64,000 bases of DNA from Syngnathus acus (lineage: Eukaryota > Chordata > Actinopteri > Syngnathiformes > Syngnathidae), in contig NC_051097.1 of the NCBI RefSeq assembly GCF_901709675.1, forward strand, positions 10,208,039 through 10,272,038, given 5' to 3'. Positions 40,061 to 50,305 of the stretch are shown here, piece by piece (position 1 is the stretch's first letter; every line of letters begins with the position of its first letter). The notes beneath the pieces are model-generated. The model worked only from the letters and a program-made list of their open reading frames with translations, ran no database searches and was not told the DNA's origin. The position numbers and the translations under genes were made by a program.

Positions 40061-40378
40061 ATGGCGGCCCCCGACGAGCACTCCGATGTTGCGGACACTC
40101 GGCTCACGATTGACCTCATTCAGATGGATCTACAAACTGCCGATGATAGCGTCGCATGTACGCGGACCGTGGCGGTAAAGCGGGATCCAGAAATCTCGCT
40201 CTTGTCGCCGATGACCGGTACGCAGCCGCTCGTTTGGTCGCACGATCATCGGCTAGCAGTGTGTACGGCCAGCTCGTTGGCAGTCATGGAGCTAGTTTGC
40301 GACATTCACAGCAGCAAACAGGAGCTGATATTCAACAGGACTTCCATTCCCGTCCCGGGTAATGCTTACGAAATGCAG
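40061..40378 (+). CDS. gtf3c4: gtf3c4 coding exon 1
   Basis: 106 codons, phase 0. Encodes MAAPDEHSDVADT and the first propeller strands (PLVWSHDHRLAVCTASSLAVMEL, given in part). The donor is ATGCAG|GTAATT. Confidence 0.94.
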
Positions 40379-42704
40379 GTAATTATGCTTTTGTTTTGAT
40401 TGCTTTAACTACGATGTTTGAAAAAGTATGCAAGACTAGACTTCAGTCTGGGGTAGCTGAACAGACTATGCTGACTAAAGTATATTGATCTTGGATTTCT
40501 CCTTGTAATTGTTTTGTGTGCGTTAACTATCTAGGTTGGACCCCCAAAAGAGCAGGTTAAAGCCATGAAGCACTTTAGAACACATCCTGACCTCCCCACC
40601 AAGCAAGAGTTCAATTGGGATCGCGTGATGAACCCCTCGGGAGTCTCATACAAAGGAATTAAATACGCTAGTTGGTCGCCCCTCGGTTGCGATTCCAGCG
40701 GGCGCTGCTTGCTGGCGTGTCTCACCCTTGACCACAGACTCACCGTCCATCACAGCCACAAGCGTCTGGAATGGACCACGCTGGTCGATCTCAGCGCCAA
40801 GTACGGCGAGATGCTACGAGAGCGAGGCTACGTCGAACAAGACGACCAGCTGCCCGAGAAGAACATTTTGGACTCTGAGGAGCTGTGGCGAAGGTACCGA
40901 ATGCAGACGCCGGTGAGGATGGAGTGGTCCAGCGTTTACAAGCTCAAACAGATGCAGCCTGACAATTCCTGCCTCAATGTGGAGATTGTCCTCCTGGCCG
41001 TCCTGATGGAAAACGGCAACCTCGTTTTGTGGAAGTTTGCTCTGCCCTTCGAAAGCGGCGCCGACGTGGTTTTTTACGAAGCCGTCGATTCGGGCCTGAG
41101 CAGTCCCAGCGATCTGGCCTGGTGGGAGTATGAACACGCAGATCGGCGCATGAGCGGCTTGATCGTGGGCAGCGAGCTGGGCCCCGTTAAGATCATGCCG
41201 GTCACTCTAACGGGGGTCAAAGGTTACTTCACCCTACGACACCCCATCGCCCTCTGGAAGGAGTGCGACCGGATCGCGGCGGAGAACATCAATTGCGTCT
41301 CGTTGGTCCACCCGCTTGACAAAAGCAGCTGCAGCGTCATCGTGGCGTCCCGCGGTTGCTACATCTTCTGGTGTTTGCTCATGATTTCTCCCGCCGGACT
41401 GAACGTGCACACCTCGCACGTGGTGGGCCTCCACTCCCTCCCCGTGGTCTCGCTGGCCGTCAGCCAACGCGGCACCGTCTACACGTGCTCCACCGACGGC
41501 TGGATGAAGAAGCTGACGCCCAAATTCACAGAAAAAACTTTGGCTTTCCAACAGGAAGCCATGTCGTGCCCCGAAGGTTTGGCTAACCGGCGTCTGCACG
41601 GGATTGCGCTGAGCCGCAATGAAGCATACATGGCGCTGGTCAGCACGCAAGGCTTGGATAATTCCTTCCACTCATTCCACACGAACTACCAGGTGCACTT
41701 TATGGCGTTAAAATCGCCGGAAACGGCGGCCGAGCTTCTGCTCAAATCCCCCACGGAGAACTTGTACAAGCAGGCTGACCTGCTGGACCTCGTCAGGTGG
41801 AAGATTATAACAAACAAAAGCATTCCTCAGGCCTTGCAGGAGGAGCTTGATCAGAAAATCCGAGACGTGGGCTCTCCCTACTTCTGGCGCCTGAAGCTCT
41901 TCTTGGTCCGTTTTCTCTACCAGTCACTTCAGATGCCGCTCACCGACCACCATTGGAAACCTTCCCGCGAGCTCATCGGCGTGCACGAGCAGGCCGAGGA
42001 CAAAGAGGACAATGATTCAAACGTGGCCGAGGAGGAGACTCCAGCGGAGCGGGCGAGGATCAATTTGGTGGAGAGCCACCTTGTGAAGGAGAACATAAAG
42101 AGGTTGCTTGGGGAGGTCTACCTCAACACCCAGAAAACCGAGAAGACCTGCATTCCCACCAGCGGCCTGGCTGAGCATCTTTTGAAGGACTCCCATGACA
42201 AAAATGCAGAGGTGACGCCATCTTCGAGGGTTGGATTAAAGGTACCGATATGATTATCCTTTCCTTCTTTAGGTCCTGATCGGTCACATCAAGAAAAAGA
42301 TGAACAAGCAGACGTTCCCGGAGTGCTGTAGCTTGTGTCAAGAAGCGCTGCCCTTCAATGACCACAAGCAAGCGGTGTGTCCAAATGGACACGTGTGGCT
42401 CAGGTATGATCAGAGAAGCCCCGCCCACAGCCAAAGCAAATTTGGTTCATTTGTCGTATTTGTCTCGTGCAGGTGCGTGTTGTCCTACCAGGCGTGCCAG
42501 GCTCTGAGCTTCAGACGCTGCCTTTTGCAGGACGGCATCTCCGGAATGCCGCAACCTGATGGTTAGCTCTTTTCGAAATTAGAACCCACAACTATTCGAG
42601 CGTCGTTTTTATATCGTATGGTTGATTTGTTTCCACTAGAGCCACAGTGGATCAAGAAGATCCTCAAGACGTCTTGCTCGCTCTGCGACTCGCCCATGAT
42701 TTAG
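40061..42704 (+). CDS. gtf3c4: General transcription factor IIIC subunit 4 / TFIIIC90 (5 exons)
   Basis: Coding exons are 40061-40378, 40535-42211, 42273-42403, 42473-42561 and 42640-42704 (2280 nt, 759 aa; human GTF3C4 is 822 aa). All introns are GT-AG and short (156, 61, 69, 78 bp), with matching phases. The protein is a nuclear subunit of TFIIIC, the factor that recognises the B-box of tRNA and other pol III genes and recruits TFIIIB; human TFIIIC90 is reported to bridge to TFIIIB and pol III and to have histone H3 acetyltransferase activity. Exons 1-2 form the TFIIIC_delta propeller-like part (about 1-560), recognisable by SSCSVIVASRGCYIFW and STDGWMKKLTPKFTEK. An acidic linker (about 575-600) follows, then the zf-TFIIIC zinc module (about 680-759) with C684-x2-C687, C701, H705, C710, C717, C725 and C751-x2-C754. 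The start ATG has A at -3 and G at +4. No frameshifts or internal stops. Confidence 0.96.
40535..42211 (+). CDS. gtf3c4: gtf3c4 coding exon 2 (bulk of the protein)
   Basis: Uninterrupted 1677-nt exon encoding residues 107-665. It enters at VGPPKEQVKAMKHF after a CTATCTAG acceptor and leaves at KNAE before GTGACG. One long exon carrying most of the protein also characterises the gene in mammals, as far as I recall. An acidic stretch EQAEDKEDNDSNVAEEE near the end probably forms a flexible linker. Confidence 0.95.
42273..42403 (+). CDS. gtf3c4: gtf3c4 coding exon 3 (start of zinc module)
   Basis: Follows a 61-bp intron. Encodes VLIGHIKKKMNKQTFPE, the CSLC knuckle, AVCPNGHVWLR and ends with a split arginine codon (AG|G). 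The continuity with exon 2 (NAE-VLIGH) matches the mammalian protein. Confidence 0.94.
42473..42561 (+). CDS. gtf3c4: gtf3c4 coding exon 4
   Basis: 89 nt after a 69-bp intron. Completes arginine 709 and encodes CVLSYQACQALSFRRC and LLQDGISGMPQPD of the zinc module. Donor GTTAGC. Confidence 0.92.
42640..42704 (+). CDS. gtf3c4: gtf3c4 coding exon 5 and stop
   Basis: Follows a 78-bp intron with TTTCCACTAG acceptor. Encodes EPQWIKKILKTSCSLCDSPM plus I and ends with TAG (42702-42704). The last CSLC knuckle completes the zinc module. Confidence 0.93.
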
Positions 42705-42830
42705 AGGCGAACGGCAGTTTGAGCAAATTCCCGCAACCGCCTGGGTTTTTACAATCGTCGGAATGTTTTCATCACAGAGTTTTTATTTATGTTTTAAAAT
42801 TGGAAATAAAAGTCTTTGAAGATATGTGGA
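42705..42830 (+). other. gtf3c4 3' untranslated region
   Basis: Very short 3'UTR of roughly 125 bp ending shortly after the poly(A) signal at 42805-42810. The cleavage position is approximate. Confidence 0.65.
42805..42810 (+). terminator. gtf3c4 poly(A) signal AATAAA
   Basis: Canonical hexamer in TGGAAATAAAAGTCTTT, followed by a GT-rich TGTGGACGCTTGCGTTT downstream element. Confidence 0.75.
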
Positions 42831-43310
42831 CGCTTGCGTTTCTTCACCGGCTGAGCTCGTAAATGAAGCTGCGGAAGCTTTGAATTAGTATTTTAATGAG
42901 CTAAAAGCATGCAGACTCAAACTTTAGCCTTTTTTTTTTTTCCAGTTCGCCCAAAAAAAAAGAAATTCTCAGTGTTTGCATAAAAATACAAAGGCAAGTT
43001 TGAAATGTGGTTATATCTGGAGCCTTTCATTATTCAGTAGAACTTGAGGACACCATAAATAAGTTGCCTCTTTTCTTTTTCACATTTCTCCCGTATTTCC
43101 GAACCTTTATCTCAAGTAAGTGGAACTTACTCACCGCCAGACCTATTTTTGTAATTTGATACTTTTTCTTTTTGGAGCGCAACAAATAATACTTTCTGAA
43201 TAAAACATAGTCTTACGGGGAGAAGAAGAAAAAAAAAACAGAAATCTCAGCCTACCTACTTTAATTGGCAGCGTAAAACAATTTCCAAGTAGTGTGGTGG
43301 GAGGGGGAGA

Positions 43311-43330
43311 GGGGGGGGGGGGGGGGGGGG
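43311..43330. repeat. Poly-G tract (20 G)
   Basis: Uninterrupted run of 20 G, followed 230 bp later by another (14 G at 43560-43573). Confidence 0.9.
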
Positions 43331-43559
43331 TTGCTCAGTCATTCTCTTAGATGAGGACTTCCGCTAATGTAAACGCAGAATAGAAGAAACGGCGAGGCAG
43401 ACGAGATGAGCAAGAGGCAGGAAGAAAGTGAAAAGTGTGCTTAAAATCGTGCCGCCGCCGCCGTGCTGCCTCCCGCGGGATGGGGCGCCTCGTAATGAGA
43501 TGCGGCAGTAATGAGGGACAGAACATGGTGCCAGATGTGATTCTAATTCTAATCAAGTA

Positions 43560-43573
43560 GGGGGGGGGGGGGG
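43560..43573. repeat. Poly-G tract (14 G)
   Basis: Run of 14 G in noncoding DNA. Confidence 0.9.
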
Positions 43574-44235
43574 CGTGTGAGCATATTGTTTAATGCAATT
43601 TAAGGCATTTTTTTTTTTTCAAATTTGGAGGGGGGGTATGTACTCCAGTTCTCTACTGGGCCCATAACTTAGATTGTTTGATTTAAAAATAGTTATCGAG
43701 TTCCCGATGAATTGATTTTAAAAGTAATTTAATAGTTAGTACACATCCCATTTGGGTCAAGTTTTTTGTCTTTGGGTTGATCCTCGTCCTACAATAAAGT
43801 AATTACCTGCTTCCCCTCCCACCGGTCTCCCCCCGAGGCTTCAAACAGAGTTTTTTGTTCTCTTTGCATCCAATATTTATCCCCTTTATGTTAGCGCAGG
43901 GGATGGCTGACAGAACCTTTGTCACACCTTTCATTCCATCTGATCGTCTTTTTGTTTCGACTTGATTCGGAACACGAGTATCGTCTCAAGGGTATCGGTT
44001 CGTTCGGTCGCCTGATGCGATCGCTTTCACGTGGTTTGGGTTCTGCTTCGTAAAAAAAAAAACGGTCGCTGTCTGGGCGCTTGCGCTACACATTTCAGAC
44101 ACACACACACATTTACACACAAAGTGTGTGTCGGTGTTAATGAAGTCAATATGCAAGGTTGTCTCCCGCACTGCGGCGCTGAACGGGCGAACATAACTGC
44201 TTGACTTTCCTGCTCTGACGTCCCCCAGGGAGGGA

Positions 44236-44248
44236 GGGGGGGGGGGGG
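44236..44248. repeat. Poly-G tract (13 G)
   Basis: Run of 13 G after AGGGA. Confidence 0.85.
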
Positions 44249-45431
44249 CGGCCAGTGACCCGAGACGGGCTGAAGGGGCGCTTGTGTGTCCCATCATTAG
44301 AGTCCCGATTTGTCCGTGGCTCGGAGAGCACCCGAGTGGAACTAATACTGAACAGCAGAAAGGACATGGAGAGGGAGGGCCGCTTTTTACTGCTACATTA
44401 ATTAAGCTCACTTCTCAACATGCTCCCTGTCTCGCCTCTTGTTCTGCTGTAATTAAGTGGGAGGGGGGACGGCAGGTTACGGCTGCCTTAACCTCGGCGA
44501 CGTTTAACAAACCCTCGCTACCTTTACGCGAGAAGTGTGTTTTATAGCGCGGTTAGCTCGATTTGATCCATTTTGCATTCATTGTTGACATTCGAATGAA
44601 AGATCATGCCAATCCCCCCCAAGTGACATGCGAGAATACAAAAATGGGCATAATGGGTCGTCTTAAATTCACTAACAGGAATAAATGCTTGACGGTTTAT
44701 TCTGGAATTCTAAATCAAGGTCCCGCCGCTGCTTTTTCTGGTGTTAAGTCTCGTTTCGTTACGATTCGTTTGATGTGTGCCTCCGAGAGGGATTGATGGA
44801 CAGTTATGTCTTCATTGCATATGGATGGTAAAAGTTGATTTTTTTTTTTTTAGTAAATGTTTTTCAACCCAAAGATGAGAGGGACGGGAGAACAAAAAGC
44901 CCGTTTGCAAGTCGACCAGAAGGCGCCTAAGCACATCTTAAGTGAAGCAGGCTTCTCAGCAGGCCTGCGAGACATCACATGACGCGCGCAAGGTGGAAGC
45001 GGCGGATGACGGATGTCTGTCTCCATCAGCGCCGCGCCGTCGCCGTGACAGCTCTCGCCGGCGCTGACAAGTCGGGTTCCAGCCGAGACAGATTGCCTTC
45101 AGGTGGCTCGCTTTTCAAAATCTCGCCGAAAACGTGCTGCGCTTAACTTTCCTTTTGAAGGCGGAAGGGCTCTCGGTGTCTGCTTTTTATTCTTTTTTTT
45201 TTTCCCCCCTTCGATGCCACATTGGAGCAGAAAGTGGAGAGAGCGGGGGTGGGTGGGGGTGAAATGGCTCATTTGAGAGTTTGCTTTAATATCTGTCTCT
45301 CCGAGATCAGAGTCATATTCTCACACCTCATATTTCAAAACGTCTATCACAGGCCATGCAAAACTGCCTTAAAAGTGCATTATGCAATATAATGGTAGTT
45401 TTGAGTGACATTTACCTGCCAAGGAGTGGGA

Positions 45432-45461
45432 GGGGGGGGGTACCCGAGGGGGGGGGTACCC
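45432..45461. repeat. Tandem GGGGGGGGTACCC units
   Basis: Two adjacent G-run plus GGGTACCC palindromes. The 15-mer GGGGGGGGTACCCGA (45433-45447) also occurs at 33622-33636. Confidence 0.75.
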
Positions 45462-46404
45462 ACTGCCTTTTGCTAAAAGGATTTCATCAGGCAGGAGACC
45501 TCAGTTGTCGCTGTTGACTGAAATTAGAAACGAACGTGCCTCTCTCGCGGATAAACGCATTTTAACAAGTTAAAGCTGCTCCAAAAAAAAAAAAAAAAAA
45601 ATTATTATTTGGTGGTGACAGTTGGGGAGGAGAAATAATTTCAGAGGCCGGTTATGCAGAATATAAAATGAGTTTTTTTTTTTTTTTTTTGTTGGCGGGC
45701 AAAGAAGAAAATAGCGGCAATGTGCAAAAAGCATTAGAATGCATATTTATGTTGCTTGTTATGAAATATTCATTAAGTTTGGTATAAAAAAAGAATCGGC
45801 AATTGGGGCCGGGGAGGGAAAAATGTGTTTATTTGCGTGTTTGTGAAAAACGAGGGCGACGGGGGCAGCCGTCACCTCTCGCCGACAAAATTCCCCGGCT
45901 TGACTATCCGACACGCCTTGTTTTGTTTCCTTCCATCCTTTGGCTCATTTTCCTCTCCTCTCACCTCAAGACTCTGTCGGCATTCCTCGCCTTTCCCCAA
46001 ATTAAGAAATTAATGAGGGATAGGTTCTTTAGCAACTGCCCCGGCAATGTTTACCACTGATGAAATGATAATGCGGAGCCCTGCTGTATTATTTATAAGC
46101 CAATTAGGCGAAGTGTTACTTGATTTGATGGGGAGACGACACACAGTGTACATTTAACTAATGGAGAGCAAGAGAGTAAAGGGAAGGAGGGGCGGGAGGA
46201 CAGCCGAGGCGGCCGATTCGCCACGTTGCTCTAGGATTACGTGGCTAATTGCCCTGCTTTATCTGTCTGTCATGGATAGCCATGCATATTTTAGCGTTGC
46301 CAAACACTTTGATTGTTTGCACTCGTGTTGGGGCTGTAACAAGTAGAGCAGAGGCCAGAGTGGAGTGTAGTTAAAAATTGGCAGCAGGGGATACAGGGAG
46401 GGGA

Positions 46405-46417
46405 GGGGGGGGGGGGG
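46405..46417. repeat. Poly-G tract (13 G)
   Basis: Run of 13 G in a purine-rich stretch. Confidence 0.85.
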
Positions 46418-47199
46418 TTGCAAGTCGGACGCACTGACAGGTGGCGGAAAAGTTTTGACAAAGAGCAAAGGTGCGCCGAGGTGGGGAAATACAGCCGAAA
46501 ATAAGCCAGGCGTCGTTGCAATTAGAAGGCAGCGACAATTAATTAGACGCTCTGTAGCCCCCGGCGCGAGGCCTCGGTTGCTAGGCGGGATTTGGAATTC
46601 TTATTTGCACCACATTGTGACAAAATAAAGAAAGTTCTGAAAAAGTCTGGTTGACTTTGAAATTTGGTCGACACAAAAAAAAAAAAACGTGACAATTATG
46701 CACATCTGAAGCGATCTAAAGATTTGAATTAAATTTGAAAAAAAAAAAGTGTAGTCATCCTGATGACTGACGGACAAATCTTTGACATTTGGTTCGCCGG
46801 AGCATCTCCGACTGATGAGCTCTTTGAAAGCTGATCAGACACTCATGCTACGAAGAGGAAACTGGAGCAAAGGGATCCTTAATTATCTGATGAAGGGAAG
46901 CTTATCTGAATGGTTTCTTTTTCTCTGCCCTTTTTATCCTGCTGGATCGTGTGGCCCAACTTTACATAACAAAAGAGCAACCCGGCTGACCCGCTTCATC
47001 GAAAACGTCCATCGGCGGGCAGTGAATTCGACAATTGTTTTTGTTAGCTAGCCAAGCTAACAATTGAAGTTGGCGTTTCTTAAAAAAAACAAAGTCATCC
47101 CCGTTCCCAATTCAAAGTATGACTTTGTGCGGTGATTTATTTAAAAGGCATGTAACGAGGAAAGGTTGGCTCAGTTTCCTCCTTTTAGGGATTAGGTAA

Positions 47200-47540
47200 T
47201 CGTATCCGATGCCCGGCCCGCTTGCGCGCGCGCTTCCATTAAAAGCGGGAGCCGTGTCAACCGCGTCGTCAGCGCGCTGACTTATTCATCCCCGTTAAAG
47301 CCCGTGTAAGGCGATAGCCGTTAATTAATATAGCTGTCAGGTAAACGCTTGCCGCCGGACCGGCGCCACCATCCATCAGTAACATCATCTCGGCCTTGTT
47401 TTGATGCCAGGCCTCGGGCTCAATTAAGATAATTCCATGCAAACGAGGTCTCTCGCCATTAGCCTCGTCAAGAGGGGCCGTTAATCGGGCCACAATTACG
47501 GCGCCGTCTCCTCCCGGCTGATGAGTAATGGGCGCCGGCG
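47200..47540. promoter_or_regulatory. Candidate conserved noncoding block
   Basis: About 340 bp of complex sequence with TTAATTAATA (47321-47330), GTAAACGC, CAATTAAG (47421-47428), CCATTAGCC, GTTAATCGG and CAATTACGG, free of simple repeats and of coding signal. BARHL factors themselves favour TAATTG and TAAACG-type sites, so autoregulation is possible. All functional statements are inference. Confidence 0.32.
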
Positions 47541-47609
47541 TGACTGAGGAGTCACAGGGTGGGGTGGCCAGACAGCGAGTTGGACCCGCATGTTGACCCG
47601 GCGGCAGCT

Positions 47610-47626
47610 GGGGGGGGGGGGGGGGG
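47610..47626. repeat. Poly-G tract (17 G)
   Basis: Run of 17 G shortly before a run of C at about 47659. Confidence 0.9.
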
Positions 47627-48030
47627 CCTCAGACGTGTGACAGCAGCCAAGTCTGCACCCCCCCCCTCCAATAAGTGGCAAAGTACACCCCAGTTCAGTC
47701 GGTGGTAAATTAATGGCAAATAGAAAAGCAACCATTCACTCACATTCATTTTTATGGAGATTTTGCAAAGGTGCTAGAATTTAGCTTCTGCTTACAATAA
47801 ATTGGACCACATGTGAGTTGTGTGTAGAAAATCCTTAATTTACCTTAGTCCCGAGTGTTTGTTTGTGCCGTCACTGAGTCTGGATTGGCCGAAGATTCCA
47901 GCTTGATGATTGGATGGAAATCTGTTGAGATGACATCATTAGCAAAACAATTCATCTGCTGAGTCATTTTAAAACGGCATTTTTTTTTTATTTTCTATTT
48001 TTTGTGTAAGCTATCTTGCCTGGTAGCTCC

Positions 48031-48051
48031 ATCATCATCATCATCATCATC
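48031..48051. repeat. (ATC)n trinucleotide repeat
   Basis: Seven ATC units. Confidence 0.9.
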
Positions 48052-48358
48052 ACATTTTGAATATATAAAAAAAAAAAGAGCCAAATGATCTCAATTCACA
48101 ACAACAGAAGAAACTGTGCAGTCACAGTCCCACACATTTTCTGTCACCCCCTCCTTGGATCCGAGACAAAAGCCCCAGCTCCAGAACCTTCCTGCCTGTT
48201 GTCTGCCCGCACCTCCAGCTCCATGACTCACACCTCGGCACACACACACACCTCGCATGAGCTTTAATGATCCCTCCGACACGCATCATTCCGAAGCACA
48301 ACACAACTCGGCAGCAGCTCAGGGCCCCTTAAACCTCATTGTCGAGATGTTTTGCTCA

Positions 48359-48360
<2 letters not shown>

Positions 48361-48396
<36 letters not shown>
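48361..48396. repeat. (GT)n microsatellite
   Basis: Eighteen uninterrupted GT units. Confidence 0.95.
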
Positions 48397-48397
<1 letters not shown>

Positions 48398-49539
48398 CGT
48401 GGCCGTGGAGCTGGAGAGCGGGCGGCTCCTTGGGAATTTTAAGAGTCAAGCCCCTCTAAATCTTCTTGTTTCAACTTGAGAAAATCAATAGGATAAATAT
48501 CCTGTTTGCCTCTCTTGTACTTAGCGCCACCTCCAGCTCGCTCTGCTAACCGGAGCGGAGAATCTCGCTCTGACCTCGGGCTATGTTTAAAATAATTCCA
48601 AGCGCCTTTTTAAAGCGCTGAACGAGCGAGGATCTCAGGTGCGTGTCTATTTTTTTTTTTTTAAACTGGCTGGTTTAAATCGACCCGCTCCTTGTGTGAT
48701 TAGGCCGCCGAAGCCGAGCGCAAGCCAGACACAGATCGAAGACGCTCCAATCTCAATATGGATGTGAGCCGAGTCTGCCACATCCTGCTGCTTCCATTGA
48801 TTTTTTTTTTTTCTATTTTCCCTTGCCCTCAATTATATAATAGAATCGCTGTTCTGGATTTGAACTCACATCACAGTTTTGTGAGCACGGCCTTTAAGCC
48901 AAGAAGGCATTTTGATTCGTATGAAATGGGGGCTTCATCAACTGTTTTGGCGGGCCCCTCTGGAGAGATGTTTTTTTGGTTTTATCTTTTATTGTTCCAG
49001 GTGACAGACCCGAAACACACGCAAAAAAACAAAACCTGCGTTTCTGCAATTGTGCAACCGAAGCTCGCACAAATATTGCAAAATAATAAATAATTCCGGA
49101 CACAGTTGACTCTTCTAATTGGAGGCTTGCCATTGCTTTTATTGTGTCAATGGCGCGTGACCACTAGAAACGTACTAATTTAAATGCATAAAACATTTTG
49201 ACCATCACTGGAGCGTGGAGAAGAAACGATTGTTAAGGAGTTAGACTGGGTAGAAAGGGGCGTGTGCGCCGTTATGGGAGGGAGCACAGCCAACTTGTTT
49301 GTCATCCGCCTAAATCGCGTTACACCTGCGCCACAACTTAGACCCGCATTTAGCTGCTCTAAATTCTTTCTGTCACAAATTGTCAGATCCGTCTGAGCCG
49401 TGTAATACTCAAGGAAGCTGCGCCGTTTTTTTTTTTTTTAATGTGGACAAGTTGATCTCTTGGCGGCTTGACTGACTACATGTCATTGTAACCTGAAGTA
49501 TTTCATGCCCTGCGGACCTGGTAAATCGACCCCTGGCAC

Positions 49540-50110
49540 TCGGCTAACATCAAGCTAATTCTCAATCATCCCGCCATTGCGGCAAACGAGAGCGCCGTCA
49601 TTATCGGAGTGCCATCAGACACCCGGAGGACGAGCACGGTGACGGTCGGCCGACCGAGGACGTCCGAAGGAGGGCCGTTGTTTTTGACGGGACGGGCGGG
49701 AGGGAAACCCGAGCCGCGATGCTAATCTGACTACGCGCTGACATTTTGGGGGATAATTGTAGCGTGGGCTGAGCTCAGGTGAGATGCGGGCGATGCTCGG
49801 GAGATAAGCCCTGTCGTTCGCCTCGGTTTGCTCGTCTTCCTCTCACATGTCCTGCCCCCGCTGCTTGGGATTAATCGCTTTTCCCTTCCCTTCCTACGTA
49901 TGAATATTCCCCCGAACGGCTGACATACCCGCGGTGAAATGCGGTGGGGAAGGGTCGTGGGCGCAACTTTAGCCGGAGTAATGAGGCCTAATCCCCTGCT
50001 GACTGGGGCTTGTTTAAACAGCTCCTGCCTGAGCCGCTCGGTAATAGAGTAATTAACCCCGGCGCCTGCTCCTGCCCAGCGGCTCGACTCTTAAACCATC
50101 GACCGGCCGG
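49540..50110. promoter_or_regulatory. Candidate conserved noncoding block
   Basis: Long repeat-poor stretch of mixed composition with GCTAATTC, TAATCTGAC and TAATTAAC (50050-50057) cores and no coding signal. Regulatory role is inferred only from appearance and location. Confidence 0.25.
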
Positions 50111-50271
50111 CCATATTCTGCTTTTTCGTTGCTGCTATTTGTTTTTCAGGTAAGAAATGCTTCAGTCTTTTTGCCCTGTATTGAAACACATGGAACGTAA
50201 TGGAAACAGTTCAAAGTTCAAGGGTCGTTAAAGCACTGGAGGCAGACTCCGCCGCGTTCAGGTGCGGAACA

Positions 50272-50305
50272 TCTCTCTCTCTCGCTCTCGCTCTCTCTCT
50301 CTCTC
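50272..50305. repeat. (CT)n microsatellite
   Basis: CT repeat interrupted twice by CG. Confidence 0.9.

Noticed and set aside
47032-47064. TTGTTAGCT/AGCTAACAA short hairpin
   Set aside because: A 9-bp stem in AT-rich DNA is common by chance and no other feature supports it.
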